The position numbers and the translations under genes were made by a program. The notes under the pieces were generated by a model. It searched no databases and had not been told where the DNA came from. It saw only the letters and a list, made by a program, of their open reading frames with translations. A stretch of 33,924 bases of DNA, from assembly GCA_018815555.1 (NCBI GenBank), contig JAHIWF010000270.1:1-33924 (forward strand). Reading direction: 5' to 3'. The stretch comes from Spirochaetota bacterium. Its GTDB lineage: Bacteria; Spirochaetota; Spirochaetia; Treponematales; UBA12059. Positions 22,813-31,494 of this stretch are shown in pieces. Position 1 is the stretch's first letter. Each line of letters opens with the position of its first letter.

Positions 22813-24951
22813 ATGAAAACACTGGCCCTGATCGGCGGTAGCGAACGCACTGCCCGAGTACTTTCGGCACAGCTGGACAGCTACCTGGGCGACAAGGTTC
22901 AGATTCGCAGTTTCTGGATAAACGGCGGTATTTCCGCGCCGGTAGAAGCCGATATCGTGGTGCTTTCCAGTGCTTTGGTACAGGAAGACTTGCAGGAGCT
23001 GGGCTACCTGCCAGCTGAATGTGTGCTGGTTATCGGCCGGCGCACGGTGGATCCGGATGCGCTGGAGCGGATTGTCGCCCTGCCCCCGGAAACCAAGGTG
23101 CTGTTTGTAAACGACCGCCCGGAAACCGCCCGCGAATGTGTCGAGGCTGTGCTCGAGTTAGGTCTGACCGCGGTGCATTGGCTGCCCTGGCATCCGGAAT
23201 CCCCGCCGCCTCCCGCCGAATATCTTACTGCCGCGGTGGCCGGCGAGCCTGGCCTGGTCCCTTCATCAATTTCTACTATTATCGACATAGGCACCCGTAT
23301 ACTGGATTTTGGCACAATAGCCGAAATCCTCAGCCGGCTGGATATCGCCTACGAGGAGATTGGCCTGTTCTCACGCCGTTACCTGGCTAAAATTGTCAGC
23401 CTGGCCCGGCGTTTGTCGCGCTCCAACGAGGAGGCCCGGCGTCTGTCCGGTCATCTTGGCTCAGTTATCGACAGCCTGCGGCATGGCATTCTGGTGTATG
23501 ATGCCGAAGGCCGGGTAAGTGTCTGCAACGACGAAGTAAAGGAATTACTGGCCATCCGGGGCGGTACGGCTATCGGCAGTACCCTTCCCATGCTGATACG
23601 ACATAAAGAATTGCTCGAGTTTCTGGAATGCCGCTGCGGCGAAGACGATGTAGTTTTCAAATTGCCGGCCGGGTCGGTGGTGGTGCGCCGCTTTGATCTG
23701 GCGGAGGGCGGGCATACAGTGGCGGTTTTTCGCGGCGAAGGCGATGAAGCGGCCGAGGCGGCTCGTCTGGGTCGGGAGTACCGGCGGCGCGGCCACGTAG
23801 CCAAATGGACGCTGCAGGATATTGTCGGTGAAAGCGAGCCGCTGCGCCGTGCCAAGCGTATTGCCGAGCGCTTGGCGGTTACCGATTTGTCAATACTTAT
23901 ACATGGCGAGAGCGGCACCGGCAAAGAATTGTTTGCCTCGGCCATCCATGCTGCCAGCGCCCGGGCCAACGGACCCTTTCTGGCCCTCGATCTGGGCGCA
24001 TTGTCCGACGAACTGGTAGAGAGCGAGCTGTTCGGCTATGAAGAAGGGGCCTTTACCGGAGCCCGCAAGGGCGGCAAGCCGGGCTTTTTCGAGCTGGCCA
24101 ATGGCGGCAGCCTGTTCCTGGATGAGATTGGCAATGTGTCGCCCAAGGTACAGACCCGCCTGCTGCGTGTACTGCAGGAAAAAGAAGTGATGCGGGTTGG
24201 AGGCGCCGATATCAAGCATGTGGATGTGCGCATAATCGCCGCTACTAATGAAGACCTCCTGGCTAAAGCGCATCGCGGCGAGTTCCGCGAGGATCTGTAT
24301 TTCCGTCTTAAAATGGGTTGGGTTCGTATACCTTCACTACGCGAACGTCGGCAGGATATTGCCGCCTTGGTGCAGCGTTTTCTGCAGCAGGAGAACGTGC
24401 GCGACCTGGTGGTGGAACCCGAGGTGCTGGCTGAGCTGGCCGCTCGCGATTGGCCGGGCAATGTGCGTGAGTTACGTAATGCGCTTACCTATATGCTGGC
24501 CGTGCACGAGGGCCAGAGTATTACCATGGCTGATCTGCCGGATGCAGTGTATTTCTCGACCGCCTGTGATGACCTAGATGCTCCAAAGTCTACCGAAAAA
24601 GTCTTTGCTGCTTCCGTGGCCGCTAATGATTCGTCCCTAGTGACTCAGCCTCCGGCAGCTGATCCGGCTGCAGCTCCGGCTTTACCAGCGCTTGGCCCTG
24701 AAGGTCAGGCTTTGGCGCTGGACGACCAGTTTGTGCTGGCTGCTCTGGCGGCTTTTCATGTAGCCGGCCGCTCGGCCGGGCGTGAGGCCATTACCTCCTG
24801 GATTGTAGAGCACGGCCGGCTGATGGGACCGGGTTCGGTGCGCGCTTCGATGGAACGACTGGCCGCACTTGGTTTACTTGACAGTTCGAGAGGGCGCCGG
24901 GGGACTTGTCTTAGCCTTCGTGGACGGTCGCTATTTACCCACTTCATATAA
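22813..24951 (+). CDS. Sigma-54-dependent transcriptional activator
   Basis: 712 residues. Order: an N-terminal receiver-like or PrpR-N-like region (1-150), a STIIDIGTRILDFGTIAEIL helix and linker, a PAS domain (about 215-315), the AAA+ activator domain (about 335-560) and a C-terminal winged-helix-like domain (about 635-705). AAA+ motifs: Walker A GESGTGKE at 365-372, the sigma-54 contact loop GAFTGA at 412-417, Walker B GGSLFLDEIG, and REDLYFRLKMGWVRIPSLRER. The C-terminus (REAITSWIVEHGRLMG, then SMERLAALGLLDSSRGRRGT) is not the usual Fis helix-turn-helix. It should hydrolyse ATP to open sigma-54 promoters, plausibly the two in this island. Lying downstream of iadA, it may activate itself. 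The sensed signal is unknown. Confidence 0.94.
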   Translation: MKTLALIGGSERTARVLSAQLDSYLGDKVQIRSFWINGGISAPVEADIVVLSSALVQEDLQELGYLPAECVLVIGRRTVDPDALERIVALPPETKVLFVNDRPETARECVEAVLELGLTAVHWLPWHPESPPPPAEYLTAAVAGEPGLVPSSISTIIDIGTRILDFGTIAEILSRLDIAYEEIGLFSRRYLAKIVSLARRLSRSNEEARRLSGHLGSVIDSLRHGILVYDAEGRVSVCNDEVKELLAIRGGTAIGSTLPMLIRHKELLEFLECRCGEDDVVFKLPAGSVVVRRFDLAEGGHTVAVFRGEGDEAAEAARLGREYRRRGHVAKWTLQDIVGESEPLRRAKRIAERLAVTDLSILIHGESGTGKELFASAIHAASARANGPFLALDLGALSDELVESELFGYEEGAFTGARKGGKPGFFELANGGSLFLDEIGNVSPKVQTRLLRVLQEKEVMRVGGADIKHVDVRIIAATNEDLLAKAHRGEFREDLYFRLKMGWVRIPSLRERRQDIAALVQRFLQQENVRDLVVEPEVLAELAARDWPGNVRELRNALTYMLAVHEGQSITMADLPDAVYFSTACDDLDAPKSTEKVFAASVAANDSSLVTQPPAADPAAAPALPALGPEGQALALDDQFVLAALAAFHVAGRSAGREAITSWIVEHGRLMGPGSVRASMERLAALGLLDSSRGRRGTCLSLRGRSLFTHFI

Positions 24952-25007
24952 TTGGATAAATAGGTTTATTAGAATCCCGTATAGCCAAATTAACCATATT
25001 GCAAAAG

Positions 25008-25036
25008 CTGGTATGTACGGTACCAGTATTTTATCT
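25008..25036 (+). other. Inverted repeat and T-rich stretch before the cyanophycinase gene
   Basis: CTGGTA (25008-25013) and TACCAG (25021-25026) are separated by 7 bases and followed by TATTTTAT. The 95-base gap around it is clearly more AT-rich than its surroundings. It may be a weak terminator after the activator gene or an operator; no convincing sigma-54 site is present. Confidence 0.35.
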
Positions 25037-25046
25037 CGGAGGTTTC

Positions 25047-26255
25047 ATGTCGAAAGGGAGCTTGATAATAGCTGGCGGAGCTATTCGTGATTCTGCCTTA
25101 GTTATTTTTGCAGAGTTTGTGCGTCTTGCTGGTGGTTCCAACCGCCGCTTTGCGGTATTGCCCTGTGCTACTGCCAGGCCAGAGGCCGGGCTGGCTGATT
25201 TTACGGCTTTTATGTCGGCACTTGGTGTTGCTGCCAACCAGATTAGCCTGCTTGAAGTATCTCCTACAGTCGAGGGCTGGCAGTCCGGAGCCAGTGATCC
25301 GGCTGTACTTGACCTGGCGCAGGCGGCTGACGGCATCTGGATGCTGGGCGGCAATCAGAATAATATTATCAAGAGTCTGATTAATGCTGACGGCAGCGAC
25401 AGTCCGCTGGCTGCCCTGATGCGCCAGCGCCTGGCCGCCGGGGCTGTTATCGGCGGAACCAGCGCGGGAGCGGCGGTAATGAGTCGGCTTATGATCGGTG
25501 GTGGAACCAGCTATGGGGCTTTAGCTTTGCCGCGGGGGCAGGCCGAGGCTGATACTGAAGTTTCCGACGCCTTATTTGTTACCCCCGGGCTTGGTTTCTT
25601 CCCGGCCGGTATGGTCGATCAGCATTTTGACGCCCGGGCCCGCCTGGGGCGCTTACTGGAGGCGGCGCTGGTGGAAGGTGGCGGCTGCCTTCCGGCTTTT
25701 GGTGTTGCCGAGGATACAGCTATGGTCTGGAACGCGGAAGCCAATACCGTTACAGCAATTGGCAGGGGCGGTGTATATGTGCTCGAAGTGCAACATGCAC
25801 TGTGTGACCAGGTAGCTGGCGTGCGGCGCATACGTAACACTCGGCTGCATTATCTTACCCGCGGCGATTCCTTCAATATTGATAACGGAACTTGTGTGTT
25901 TTCCGGCAAGCAGCGTTTGTCAGTCGCTGATACACAATTCACGGTGGTCGGACCGGAGGCAAGCGGCTGTTTTTCAGCCTATGGTCAGTTGGCGGATTTT
26001 ATTTCCAATTATCTGCTGGATAATGATCCGGCTGGCTTATTTGTTGATCCGGCTGATGGTTCACGCTATGTTCGCAGCTATCTTTGGGGCCAGGCTGGAG
26101 CAGACTCCTCGACCCCGGACTGTCGCGTTGGTTGGGAATTGCGTTTCAGTCGTGCCGAAAACAGTACAGAGCTCTGGCATGGCGGCGTCTATGGCTTTCG
26201 CAATGTTGGAGTCAGCTTGATTCCGGCAAGCTTGCAAATAAAGACACTTGAATAA
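25047..26255 (+). CDS. cphB: Cyanophycinase-like serine peptidase (S51 family)
   Basis: 402 residues from the ATG at 25047, six bases after CGGAGG. The catalytic core (1-240) has MSKGSLIIAGGAI, WMLGGNQNNII, the nucleophile Ser139 in GGTSAGAAVMS, and GLGFFPAGMVDQHFDARARLGRLLEAAL with His193. The DQHF..R.RLGRL signature is characteristic of cyanophycinase rather than of dipeptidase E. Cyanophycinase cuts the poly-Asp backbone of cyanophycin (multi-L-arginyl-poly-Asp) into beta-Asp-Arg. No signal peptide, so it acts inside the cell. About 150 extra C-terminal residues beyond the ~270-residue CphB core form an unassigned domain. Pairing with iadA gives a complete route to Asp and Arg; other branched aspartyl peptides could be the true substrate. 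Confidence 0.85.
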   Translation: MSKGSLIIAGGAIRDSALVIFAEFVRLAGGSNRRFAVLPCATARPEAGLADFTAFMSALGVAANQISLLEVSPTVEGWQSGASDPAVLDLAQAADGIWMLGGNQNNIIKSLINADGSDSPLAALMRQRLAAGAVIGGTSAGAAVMSRLMIGGGTSYGALALPRGQAEADTEVSDALFVTPGLGFFPAGMVDQHFDARARLGRLLEAALVEGGGCLPAFGVAEDTAMVWNAEANTVTAIGRGGVYVLEVQHALCDQVAGVRRIRNTRLHYLTRGDSFNIDNGTCVFSGKQRLSVADTQFTVVGPEASGCFSAYGQLADFISNYLLDNDPAGLFVDPADGSRYVRSYLWGQAGADSSTPDCRVGWELRFSRAENSTELWHGGVYGFRNVGVSLIPASLQIKTLE

Positions 26256-26262
26256 GCGAACT

Positions 26263-26278
26263 TGGTACGCATCTTGCA
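26263..26278 (+). promoter_or_regulatory. rpoN-dependent promoter: Sigma-54 -24/-12 promoter of the peptide transporter operon
   Basis: TGGTACG-CATC-TTGCA fits TGGYACR-N4-TTGCW at every defined position, eight bases after the cyanophycinase stop and about 108 bases before the binding-protein start. A perfect palindrome GCAAGCTTGC (26226-26235) lies 27 bases upstream. The leader contains a CGGAAG/CTTCCG hairpin (26295-26316). Confidence 0.85.
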
Positions 26279-26386
26279 TAATAGTAGCAAGTGCCGGAAG
26301 AATTGTATGTCTTCCGACAGTGCCGGTTCAGTCTGCGCTTCCTTTCGGGGGTCTGCTGTCCGGAATACGTCAAGGAGGAATGTGAA

Positions 26387-28318
26387 ATGAAACGGATCCC
26401 TATTGGATTAAGTGCTCTGATTCTGGCACTTGCATTGCTTACCGCTTGCGGCGGCTCTGAAGCCAAGACCATCGACAAGTACAGTGCCACCTATGCCGAA
26501 GAAGCCAAGGTGCTGAACTACTTTCTGATTCCCGATGTTACCGGCCAACGTGTGGCTGCCAACACCCAGGATCAGTTGGTGGAGAACGACCGCTTTGGTC
26601 GCTTTGTGCCTGCTCTAGCCGAAAGCTGGACAATCAGTCCGGATAATCTGGTCTGGACCTTCAAGCTGCGCCAGGGCCAGTATTGGGTTGACCATACCGG
26701 TGCCAAGACCCAATACGAAGTAACGGCCGACGATTTTGTGGCCGGCTTCCGTTATGTCTCCGACCCGAAGAATGGTATCCGCAATGTGCGTACGGTGCGC
26801 AGCGTAATCAAGGGCCTGTACGATTACTACTATAACCTGATCGATTTTGACGACGGTGTGCTGGAAAATACCACCCGCGAGCAGCTGTTGGCTGATTTCG
26901 ACAAGAATGTCGGCGTTAAGGCCCTCGACAAATATACCGTACAGTATACCCTCGACCAGATTACGCCCTTCTTCTTGTCCTACCTTACTATGGATGTTTT
27001 CTTCCCGGTAGAGAAGGCCTTTATCGACCAGCTGGGGCAGGACTTCGGTACCGCAGCTGACCGCCTGTTGTATTCCGGCGGCTACTATCTATCCAGCTGG
27101 CAACGTGATAAAGAAATAGTAATGACCAAGAACGAACATTACTGGGATGCCGAGAATATTACCGCCAAGACCGTGCACCTGCAAAAATCCAGCGATTCCG
27201 CGGTTGAGCTGCAGATGTTCATGCGCGGCGAGCTCAGCTCCGCCACTCTTACAGCCGATCAGGTTCAGGGCATCACCGGAACCGCCTACCGCGACAAAGT
27301 TTACATGTCCGACCTCAGCTCGGTTACCTTCTGGTGGCATCCGAACTTTGCCAGTGACAATCCCGAGTTCGCTGCGTTTATCCGTAACGAAAATTTCCGC
27401 AAGGCCATGTTCTACGGTATTGACCATGTAAAGCTGCTTTCCCTGGATGATCCGGTTAATCCGCTTGGATTGATGCGCACAACCATCATTCCCGAAGAAA
27501 ATTGTTTTGACGAAAACGGCAAAGATTATACCGATTATCCTGGTGTCCGTGAGTGGAAGCAGGCAGGTAACCCCTACGATCCGGCCAAGGCCCGTGATTA
27601 CTTTGCCAAAGCATTGGCCGAACTTACTGATGGCAACGGCAACATCAATGGTGTACAGGAAACTATTGTAAACCAAAAACCGGTAGTCGAATTCAAGGTT
27701 GATGGCAAGCTGCCCTTGCAGATGGTGTATGTGCATTCTGCCGGATCGCGCAGTACCACCCAGGCGCTTCTTTTCCAGGCCATGATGCAGGAAATGTTCC
27801 AGGGCCAGGTCGAAGTTGTGCTGGGCCAGTTTGTGGATGACGATTATGACGAAGTTATTCTACCTAATCGCTATGACATGATGTACTCCAGCCTGCGTTT
27901 CTCCTATGCCGATCCGCTGGCCCAGTTTGGCCGTATTGTAGAGGATGATGGTTTATTGAATGTAGCTGTGGACTCGGCCGCCGCCCGTGAACGCCAGGGC
28001 TTCTATGACCCTGAAATCAAAGTACTGATTGATCAGGCCGCCGCTGAAACAGTTCTGTCCAAGCGTTATGAACTATTCGCTAAAGCCGAGAATCTGATGC
28101 TGCAGCGGGCTTATTTGATTCCTTTCCGTGCCGGTGGCGGATCATATACCATTGGAAACGTTGTTCCTTATACCATGCCGCGTGGCGGTTTCGGTGTTAC
28201 CCGTTTCAAGTACAAAGGCATGCAGATCGAGAACGAGCCGCTCACCGAGGCTCGGGTACGGCAGTTGCGTGAACAGTTCTATAAAGATCTTGAAGTCGCC
28301 GTAGGCGCAAAAAAATAA
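26387..28318 (+). CDS. oppA: Oligopeptide ABC transporter binding lipoprotein (family 5)
   Basis: 643 residues from the ATG at 26387 with AAGGAGG eight bases before it. A type II signal ends in LLTACGGS, so Cys is lipidated and the protein is membrane-tethered. The mature part has the OppA/DppA plan: VLNYFLIPDVTGQ, LAESWTISPDNLVWTFKLRQGQYW, ADDFVAGFRYV, then a long peptide-binding lobe ending near AENLMLQRAYLIPFRAG. It is larger than most OppA proteins (about 540). It captures peptides for the two permeases and two ATPases downstream. A sigma-54 promoter and the nearby iadA and cyanophycinase genes suggest beta-aspartyl peptides as cargo, but specificity is not readable from sequence. Confidence 0.93.
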   Translation: MKRIPIGLSALILALALLTACGGSEAKTIDKYSATYAEEAKVLNYFLIPDVTGQRVAANTQDQLVENDRFGRFVPALAESWTISPDNLVWTFKLRQGQYWVDHTGAKTQYEVTADDFVAGFRYVSDPKNGIRNVRTVRSVIKGLYDYYYNLIDFDDGVLENTTREQLLADFDKNVGVKALDKYTVQYTLDQITPFFLSYLTMDVFFPVEKAFIDQLGQDFGTAADRLLYSGGYYLSSWQRDKEIVMTKNEHYWDAENITAKTVHLQKSSDSAVELQMFMRGELSSATLTADQVQGITGTAYRDKVYMSDLSSVTFWWHPNFASDNPEFAAFIRNENFRKAMFYGIDHVKLLSLDDPVNPLGLMRTTIIPEENCFDENGKDYTDYPGVREWKQAGNPYDPAKARDYFAKALAELTDGNGNINGVQETIVNQKPVVEFKVDGKLPLQMVYVHSAGSRSTTQALLFQAMMQEMFQGQVEVVLGQFVDDDYDEVILPNRYDMMYSSLRFSYADPLAQFGRIVEDDGLLNVAVDSAAARERQGFYDPEIKVLIDQAAAETVLSKRYELFAKAENLMLQRAYLIPFRAGGGSYTIGNVVPYTMPRGGFGVTRFKYKGMQIENEPLTEARVRQLREQFYKDLEVAVGAKK

Positions 28319-28323
28319 CAGCA

Positions 28324-28345
28324 GCGCGAACCGGAGGGTTCGCGC
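28324..28345 (+). other. First hairpin after oppA
   Basis: GCGCGAACC (28324-28332) and GGTTCGCGC (28337-28345) form a perfect 9-bp stem with a GGAG loop, five bases after the oppA stop. No T-run follows. It probably protects the oppA transcript from 3' decay. Confidence 0.65.
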
Positions 28346-28357
28346 GCCTGGAGGCTG

Positions 28358-28389
28358 CGGGAGAATAAAGTTTTCCCGTGGCCTTTTTT
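28358..28389 (+). terminator. Attenuating terminator between oppA and oppB
   Basis: CGGGAGAA (28358-28365) pairs with TTTTCCCG (28371-28378), with one G-U pair and a 5-base loop; TGGCC and then six Ts (28384-28389) follow. The T-run is offset, so termination is likely partial. Confidence 0.5.
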
Positions 28390-28392
28390 AAG

Positions 28393-28444
28393 GCAGGAGC
28401 TGCGTGCTGTACCAGCGGCTCCTGCTGCCGCTAATCCTTTTTTC
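28393..28444 (+). other. Third hairpin and T-run before oppB
   Basis: GCAGGAGC (28393-28400) and GCTCCTGC (28418-28425) form an 8-bp stem around a 17-base loop, with a six-T run around 28438-28443, just before the oppB binding site. It may act as a second attenuator or limit access to the oppB start. Confidence 0.4.
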
Positions 28445-28454
28445 TGGAGCGCGA

Positions 28455-29411
28455 ATGAAAGCGTACATAGTCAAGCGTTTCTTCGAATCCCTGTTAACCG
28501 TTTTCTTTGTGGTAGTCGCGGTGTTTATGTTGCTGCGCTTTATGCCAACTGACGGATATTTTGACCGGGACGATTATACCGAAATGAGCGAAGCTGCGCG
28601 CAACGCCTACCTGCGTACACTTGGTTTGACCGACAACCCGCTGGTACAGCTCGGCCGCTTTGTTGTTAATCTTGCCCAAGGGGACTGGGGCCGATCTATT
28701 ACTGTGTATCCGCGCACCTCAATATCGGAAATTTTACTTGAGAAAATTCCTTATTCTCTTTCCTTTGGCCTGTCCGCCATAAGTATATCCATTGTACTTG
28801 GTTTACTGATGGGTATTCTGATGGCGCAATACAAGGATGGCATTGTAGATGGCGTCGGCACGGCGTATGTGGTGCTGGTGCGGGCCATTCCTAGTCTGAT
28901 CTATCTCTTTCTCATACAGATTTGGGTAACCAAACTTCTGGGCTGGCCTATGCTCTTTAACGAGCGCAATCCGGTTTCCTGGATATTACCTGCCATTTCA
29001 TTAGCGCTGCCCAATATCGCCTGGTATGCCATCTGGCTGCGCCGCTTTATGGTGGACGAGGAAAACAAGGATTATATAAAATTTGCGGTTTCTAAAGGTG
29101 TGCCAAGGCGCACCATCATGTTCAAGCATGTTTTGCGCAATGCCGCCGTGCCGCTGGTGCAGTATCTGCCCAGCCAGATCCTGCTTACTGTAGGCGGTTC
29201 GCTTATCATAGAAAGCATATACTCGATTCCCGGACTCGGAGGCTTGCTGGTGTACGCAATTCGCCAGCAGGACAATCCCTTGGTACAGGCCCTGGTGCTT
29301 ATCTTCTCGGTGCTCGGTATCTTTGGTGTTTTTATGGGCGACGTACTTATGGTGCTGGTTGATCCGCGCATCAAATTGGGCAAAGCTGCCAAATCCGGAG
29401 GTCATGCATGA
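28455..29411 (+). CDS. oppB: Oligopeptide ABC transporter permease (OppB type)
   Basis: 318 residues from the ATG at 28455, preceded by GGAG; an upstream in-frame start at 28404 lies in the hairpin region. It opens with MKAYIVKRFFESLLTVFFVVVAVFM, the first of six helices, followed by an extracytoplasmic loop (PLVQLGRFVVNLAQGDWGRS). The EAA-type coupling loop is KFAVSKGVPRRTIMFKHVLRNA, and ESIYSIPGLGGLLVYAI is the family's late motif. It overlaps oppC by ATGA, implying coupled translation. It forms half of the peptide channel. Confidence 0.94.
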   Translation: MKAYIVKRFFESLLTVFFVVVAVFMLLRFMPTDGYFDRDDYTEMSEAARNAYLRTLGLTDNPLVQLGRFVVNLAQGDWGRSITVYPRTSISEILLEKIPYSLSFGLSAISISIVLGLLMGILMAQYKDGIVDGVGTAYVVLVRAIPSLIYLFLIQIWVTKLLGWPMLFNERNPVSWILPAISLALPNIAWYAIWLRRFMVDEENKDYIKFAVSKGVPRRTIMFKHVLRNAAVPLVQYLPSQILLTVGGSLIIESIYSIPGLGGLLVYAIRQQDNPLVQALVLIFSVLGIFGVFMGDVLMVLVDPRIKLGKAAKSGGHA

Positions 29412-30358
29412 CAGCGATTGAAAACGCCATGGCAAAAATCGACATCGACCCTGCCTTGTTTGAGCGTGCCCCATTTGACGCGGCCAATGCGGAGCGTACC
29501 GGCTACGAACGGTACTCGTATTGGCGTTCTACTATGCGCACCTTTCTGAAAAGTCCGGTATCGCGTTTTTTGCTGGTACTGATGCTTGTGCTTACCCTGT
29601 TTTCTTTTATATATCCGCTGCTTTCTTCGCTGGATCCGAATGTGGTGTCACTGGATCTGGCTACTTGGAATCAGCGTCCCGGTAAAGGGCACGGTATTTT
29701 CGGCACCGATCCTCTCGGCCGTGATATCTGGGCACGCACCTGGTACGGCACACGCACCAGCCTTACCTTGGCTTTTGTAATAGCCTTTTTTGATGTCGGC
29801 ATCGGCATGATAGCCGGCGCGTTGTGGGGTTACGTAAAAAAGCTGGACCGCATAATGACCGAAATCTACAATGTGCTTACCAATATTCCCCAAACTGTTT
29901 TCCTGGTGTTGCTGGCCTATATCCTGCGCCCCGGTTTCTGGACAATCGTATTGGCCATGTGCGCTACCGGCTGGATCGGAGTTGCCCGCTTTGTGCGCAA
30001 TAAGGTAATCACACTCAGGGATTCGGAATTCAACGTCGCATCGCGCTGTCTCGGCACGCCGCTTAAACGCATTATTTCGATGAACATTCTGCCGCATATA
30101 GTCAGTCTGGTTATCATGCAGATTGCCCTGACTGTTCCCTACTCGATTGGTGCAGAGGTGTTTTTGGGCTTTATCGGCCTGGGGTTGCCTGTGAAAACGG
30201 TTTCGTTGGGCAACCTGATCAATCTTGGCAAGAATAATTTCCTTTTATACCCATATCAGCTGGCCTGGCCGACACTGGTGCTTTCAGCTGTAACCATTTC
30301 TTTTTATATTGTTGGAAATAAATTTGCTGATGCATCCGATCCGAGGAACCACGTATGA
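29408..30358 (+). CDS. oppC: Oligopeptide ABC transporter permease (OppC type)
   Basis: 316 residues. A cytoplasmic N-terminus of about 50 residues, then six helices beginning at RFLLVLMLVLTLFSFIYPLL. HGIFGTDPLGRDIWARTWYGTRTSL is the standard OppC/DppC signature; the coupling loop is ASRCLGTPLKRIISMNILPH, and the end carries GAEVFLGFIGLGLP. It overlaps both oppB and oppD by ATGA. It makes the second half of the channel and contacts the OppD/OppF ATPases. Confidence 0.94.
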   Translation: MTAIENAMAKIDIDPALFERAPFDAANAERTGYERYSYWRSTMRTFLKSPVSRFLLVLMLVLTLFSFIYPLLSSLDPNVVSLDLATWNQRPGKGHGIFGTDPLGRDIWARTWYGTRTSLTLAFVIAFFDVGIGMIAGALWGYVKKLDRIMTEIYNVLTNIPQTVFLVLLAYILRPGFWTIVLAMCATGWIGVARFVRNKVITLRDSEFNVASRCLGTPLKRIISMNILPHIVSLVIMQIALTVPYSIGAEVFLGFIGLGLPVKTVSLGNLINLGKNNFLLYPYQLAWPTLVLSAVTISFYIVGNKFADASDPRNHV

Positions 30359-31494
30359 AGTATGAAGTACCGGTACTGGACCCTGCTCCGGTCAGCACAG
30401 GCTCAGTGCTGCTCGAAGCAGATAACATGGAAATACAGTTTAATCTGCGCGGGCGCACCCTTACTGCGGTGCGCAAGGCCTCGCTGCAGCTACGGGCTGG
30501 TGAAACTCTCGCCATCGTCGGAGAATCCGGTTCGGGTAAAAGCGTTTTTGCAAAAAGCTTTTTGGGGATGCTGGACCGCAACGGCCGTATTTCCGGCGGA
30601 ACCGCGCTGTATCGTGGTGTAAATCTGGCTGCTTTAAAAACTGAGCAGCAGTGGCTGGCTATTCGTGGACGGCGCATAGCCATGGTGTTTCAGGATCCGA
30701 TGACTGCTCTCAATCCGCTCAAGCCGGTCGGCGAGCAGATCCGCGAGGCGGCAGCCCTGCACCGCACAATGGACAAGGAAGCTTCGCGCCTGGTTGCCCT
30801 AGAAATGCTCGAACGGGTTGGCATATCCGAGCCGGAACGGCGCTATAAACAGTATCCGCACGAATTTTCCGGTGGTATGCGCCAGCGCGCTGTCATAGCC
30901 ACGGCCATAGCCTGCGGGCCGGAGATTTTGGTGTGCGACGAACCTACTACCGCGCTTGATGTAACAATCCAGGCGCAAATCCTCGAGCTGATTAAAAACC
31001 TGCAGCGCGATATGGGAATGAGTGTTCTTTTTATAACTCATGATCTTGGTGTTGTGGCAAAGATGGCCGACCGTATCGCGGTTATGTATGCCGGGCAGGT
31101 GGTGGAAGAAGGCATGGCGGATGAAATATTCTACGATGCCCGGCACCCCTACACCTGGGCTTTGCTGGCTTCTTTGCCGCAGCTCGGCATAAAGGGTGAG
31201 GATTTGTTTGCAATCAGCGGTACCCCTCCTTCGCTGTTCAGGACAATTAAAGGTGACGCATTCGCGCCACGCAACCCGCTGGCCCTAAAAGTGGATTTTG
31301 AATATGAGCCGCCATTTTTCCAGGTTAGTCCCACCCACCGCGCCAAAACCTGGCTGTTGGATCCGCGTGCGCCCAAAGTGGAAATGCCCGAGACGGTTAA
31401 GCGTTTGCGCCAGAAGCTGAAAGATAAAAAGGCCGAGGATATCGCCGCTTCCGGTACCGGAAAGGCCAAGGCCAGAAAGGAGACTTCCCGATGA
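30355..31494 (+). CDS. oppD: Oligopeptide ABC transporter ATP-binding protein (OppD type)
   Basis: 379 residues. Walker [10 protein letters not shown]-loop [12 protein letters not shown], signature FSGGMRQR, Walker [13 protein letters not shown] and switch His in FITHDLG form one ABC domain; the C-terminal oligopeptide/dipeptide transporter extension follows. In that extension many OppD/DppD proteins have four Cys that bind an iron-sulfur cluster; here the positions read [16 protein letters not shown] and HRAKTWLL, with no Cys, resembling streptococcal AmiE. A Lys/Ala-rich tail of about 25 residues is extra. It energises peptide import with OppF, whose gene it overlaps by ATGA. Confidence 0.94.
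   Translation: MKYEVPVLDPAPVSTGSVLLEADNMEIQFNLRGRTLTAVRKASLQLRAGETLAIVGESGSGKSVFAKSFLGMLDRNGRISGGTALYRGVNLAALKTEQQWLAIRGRRIAMVFQDPMTALNPLKPVGEQIREAAALHRTMDKEASRLVALEMLERVGISEPERRYKQYPHEFSGGMRQRAVIATAIACGPEILVCDEPTTALDVTIQAQILELIKNLQRDMGMSVLFITHDLGVVAKMADRIAVMYAGQVVEEGMADEIFYDARHPYTWALLASLPQLGIKGEDLFAISGTPPSLFRTIKGDAFAPRNPLALKVDFEYEPPFFQVSPTHRAKTWLLDPRAPKVEMPETVKRLRQKLKDKKAEDIAASGTGKAKARKETSR

Noticed and set aside
24996-25013. TTGCA-like element before the cyanophycinase gene as a third sigma-54 site
   Set aside because: There is no GG at the -24 position eleven to twelve bases upstream.
26226-26235. Palindrome GCAAGCTTGC as the activator's enhancer site
   Set aside because: It is short, occurs within the cyanophycinase coding end and has no counterpart before iadA.
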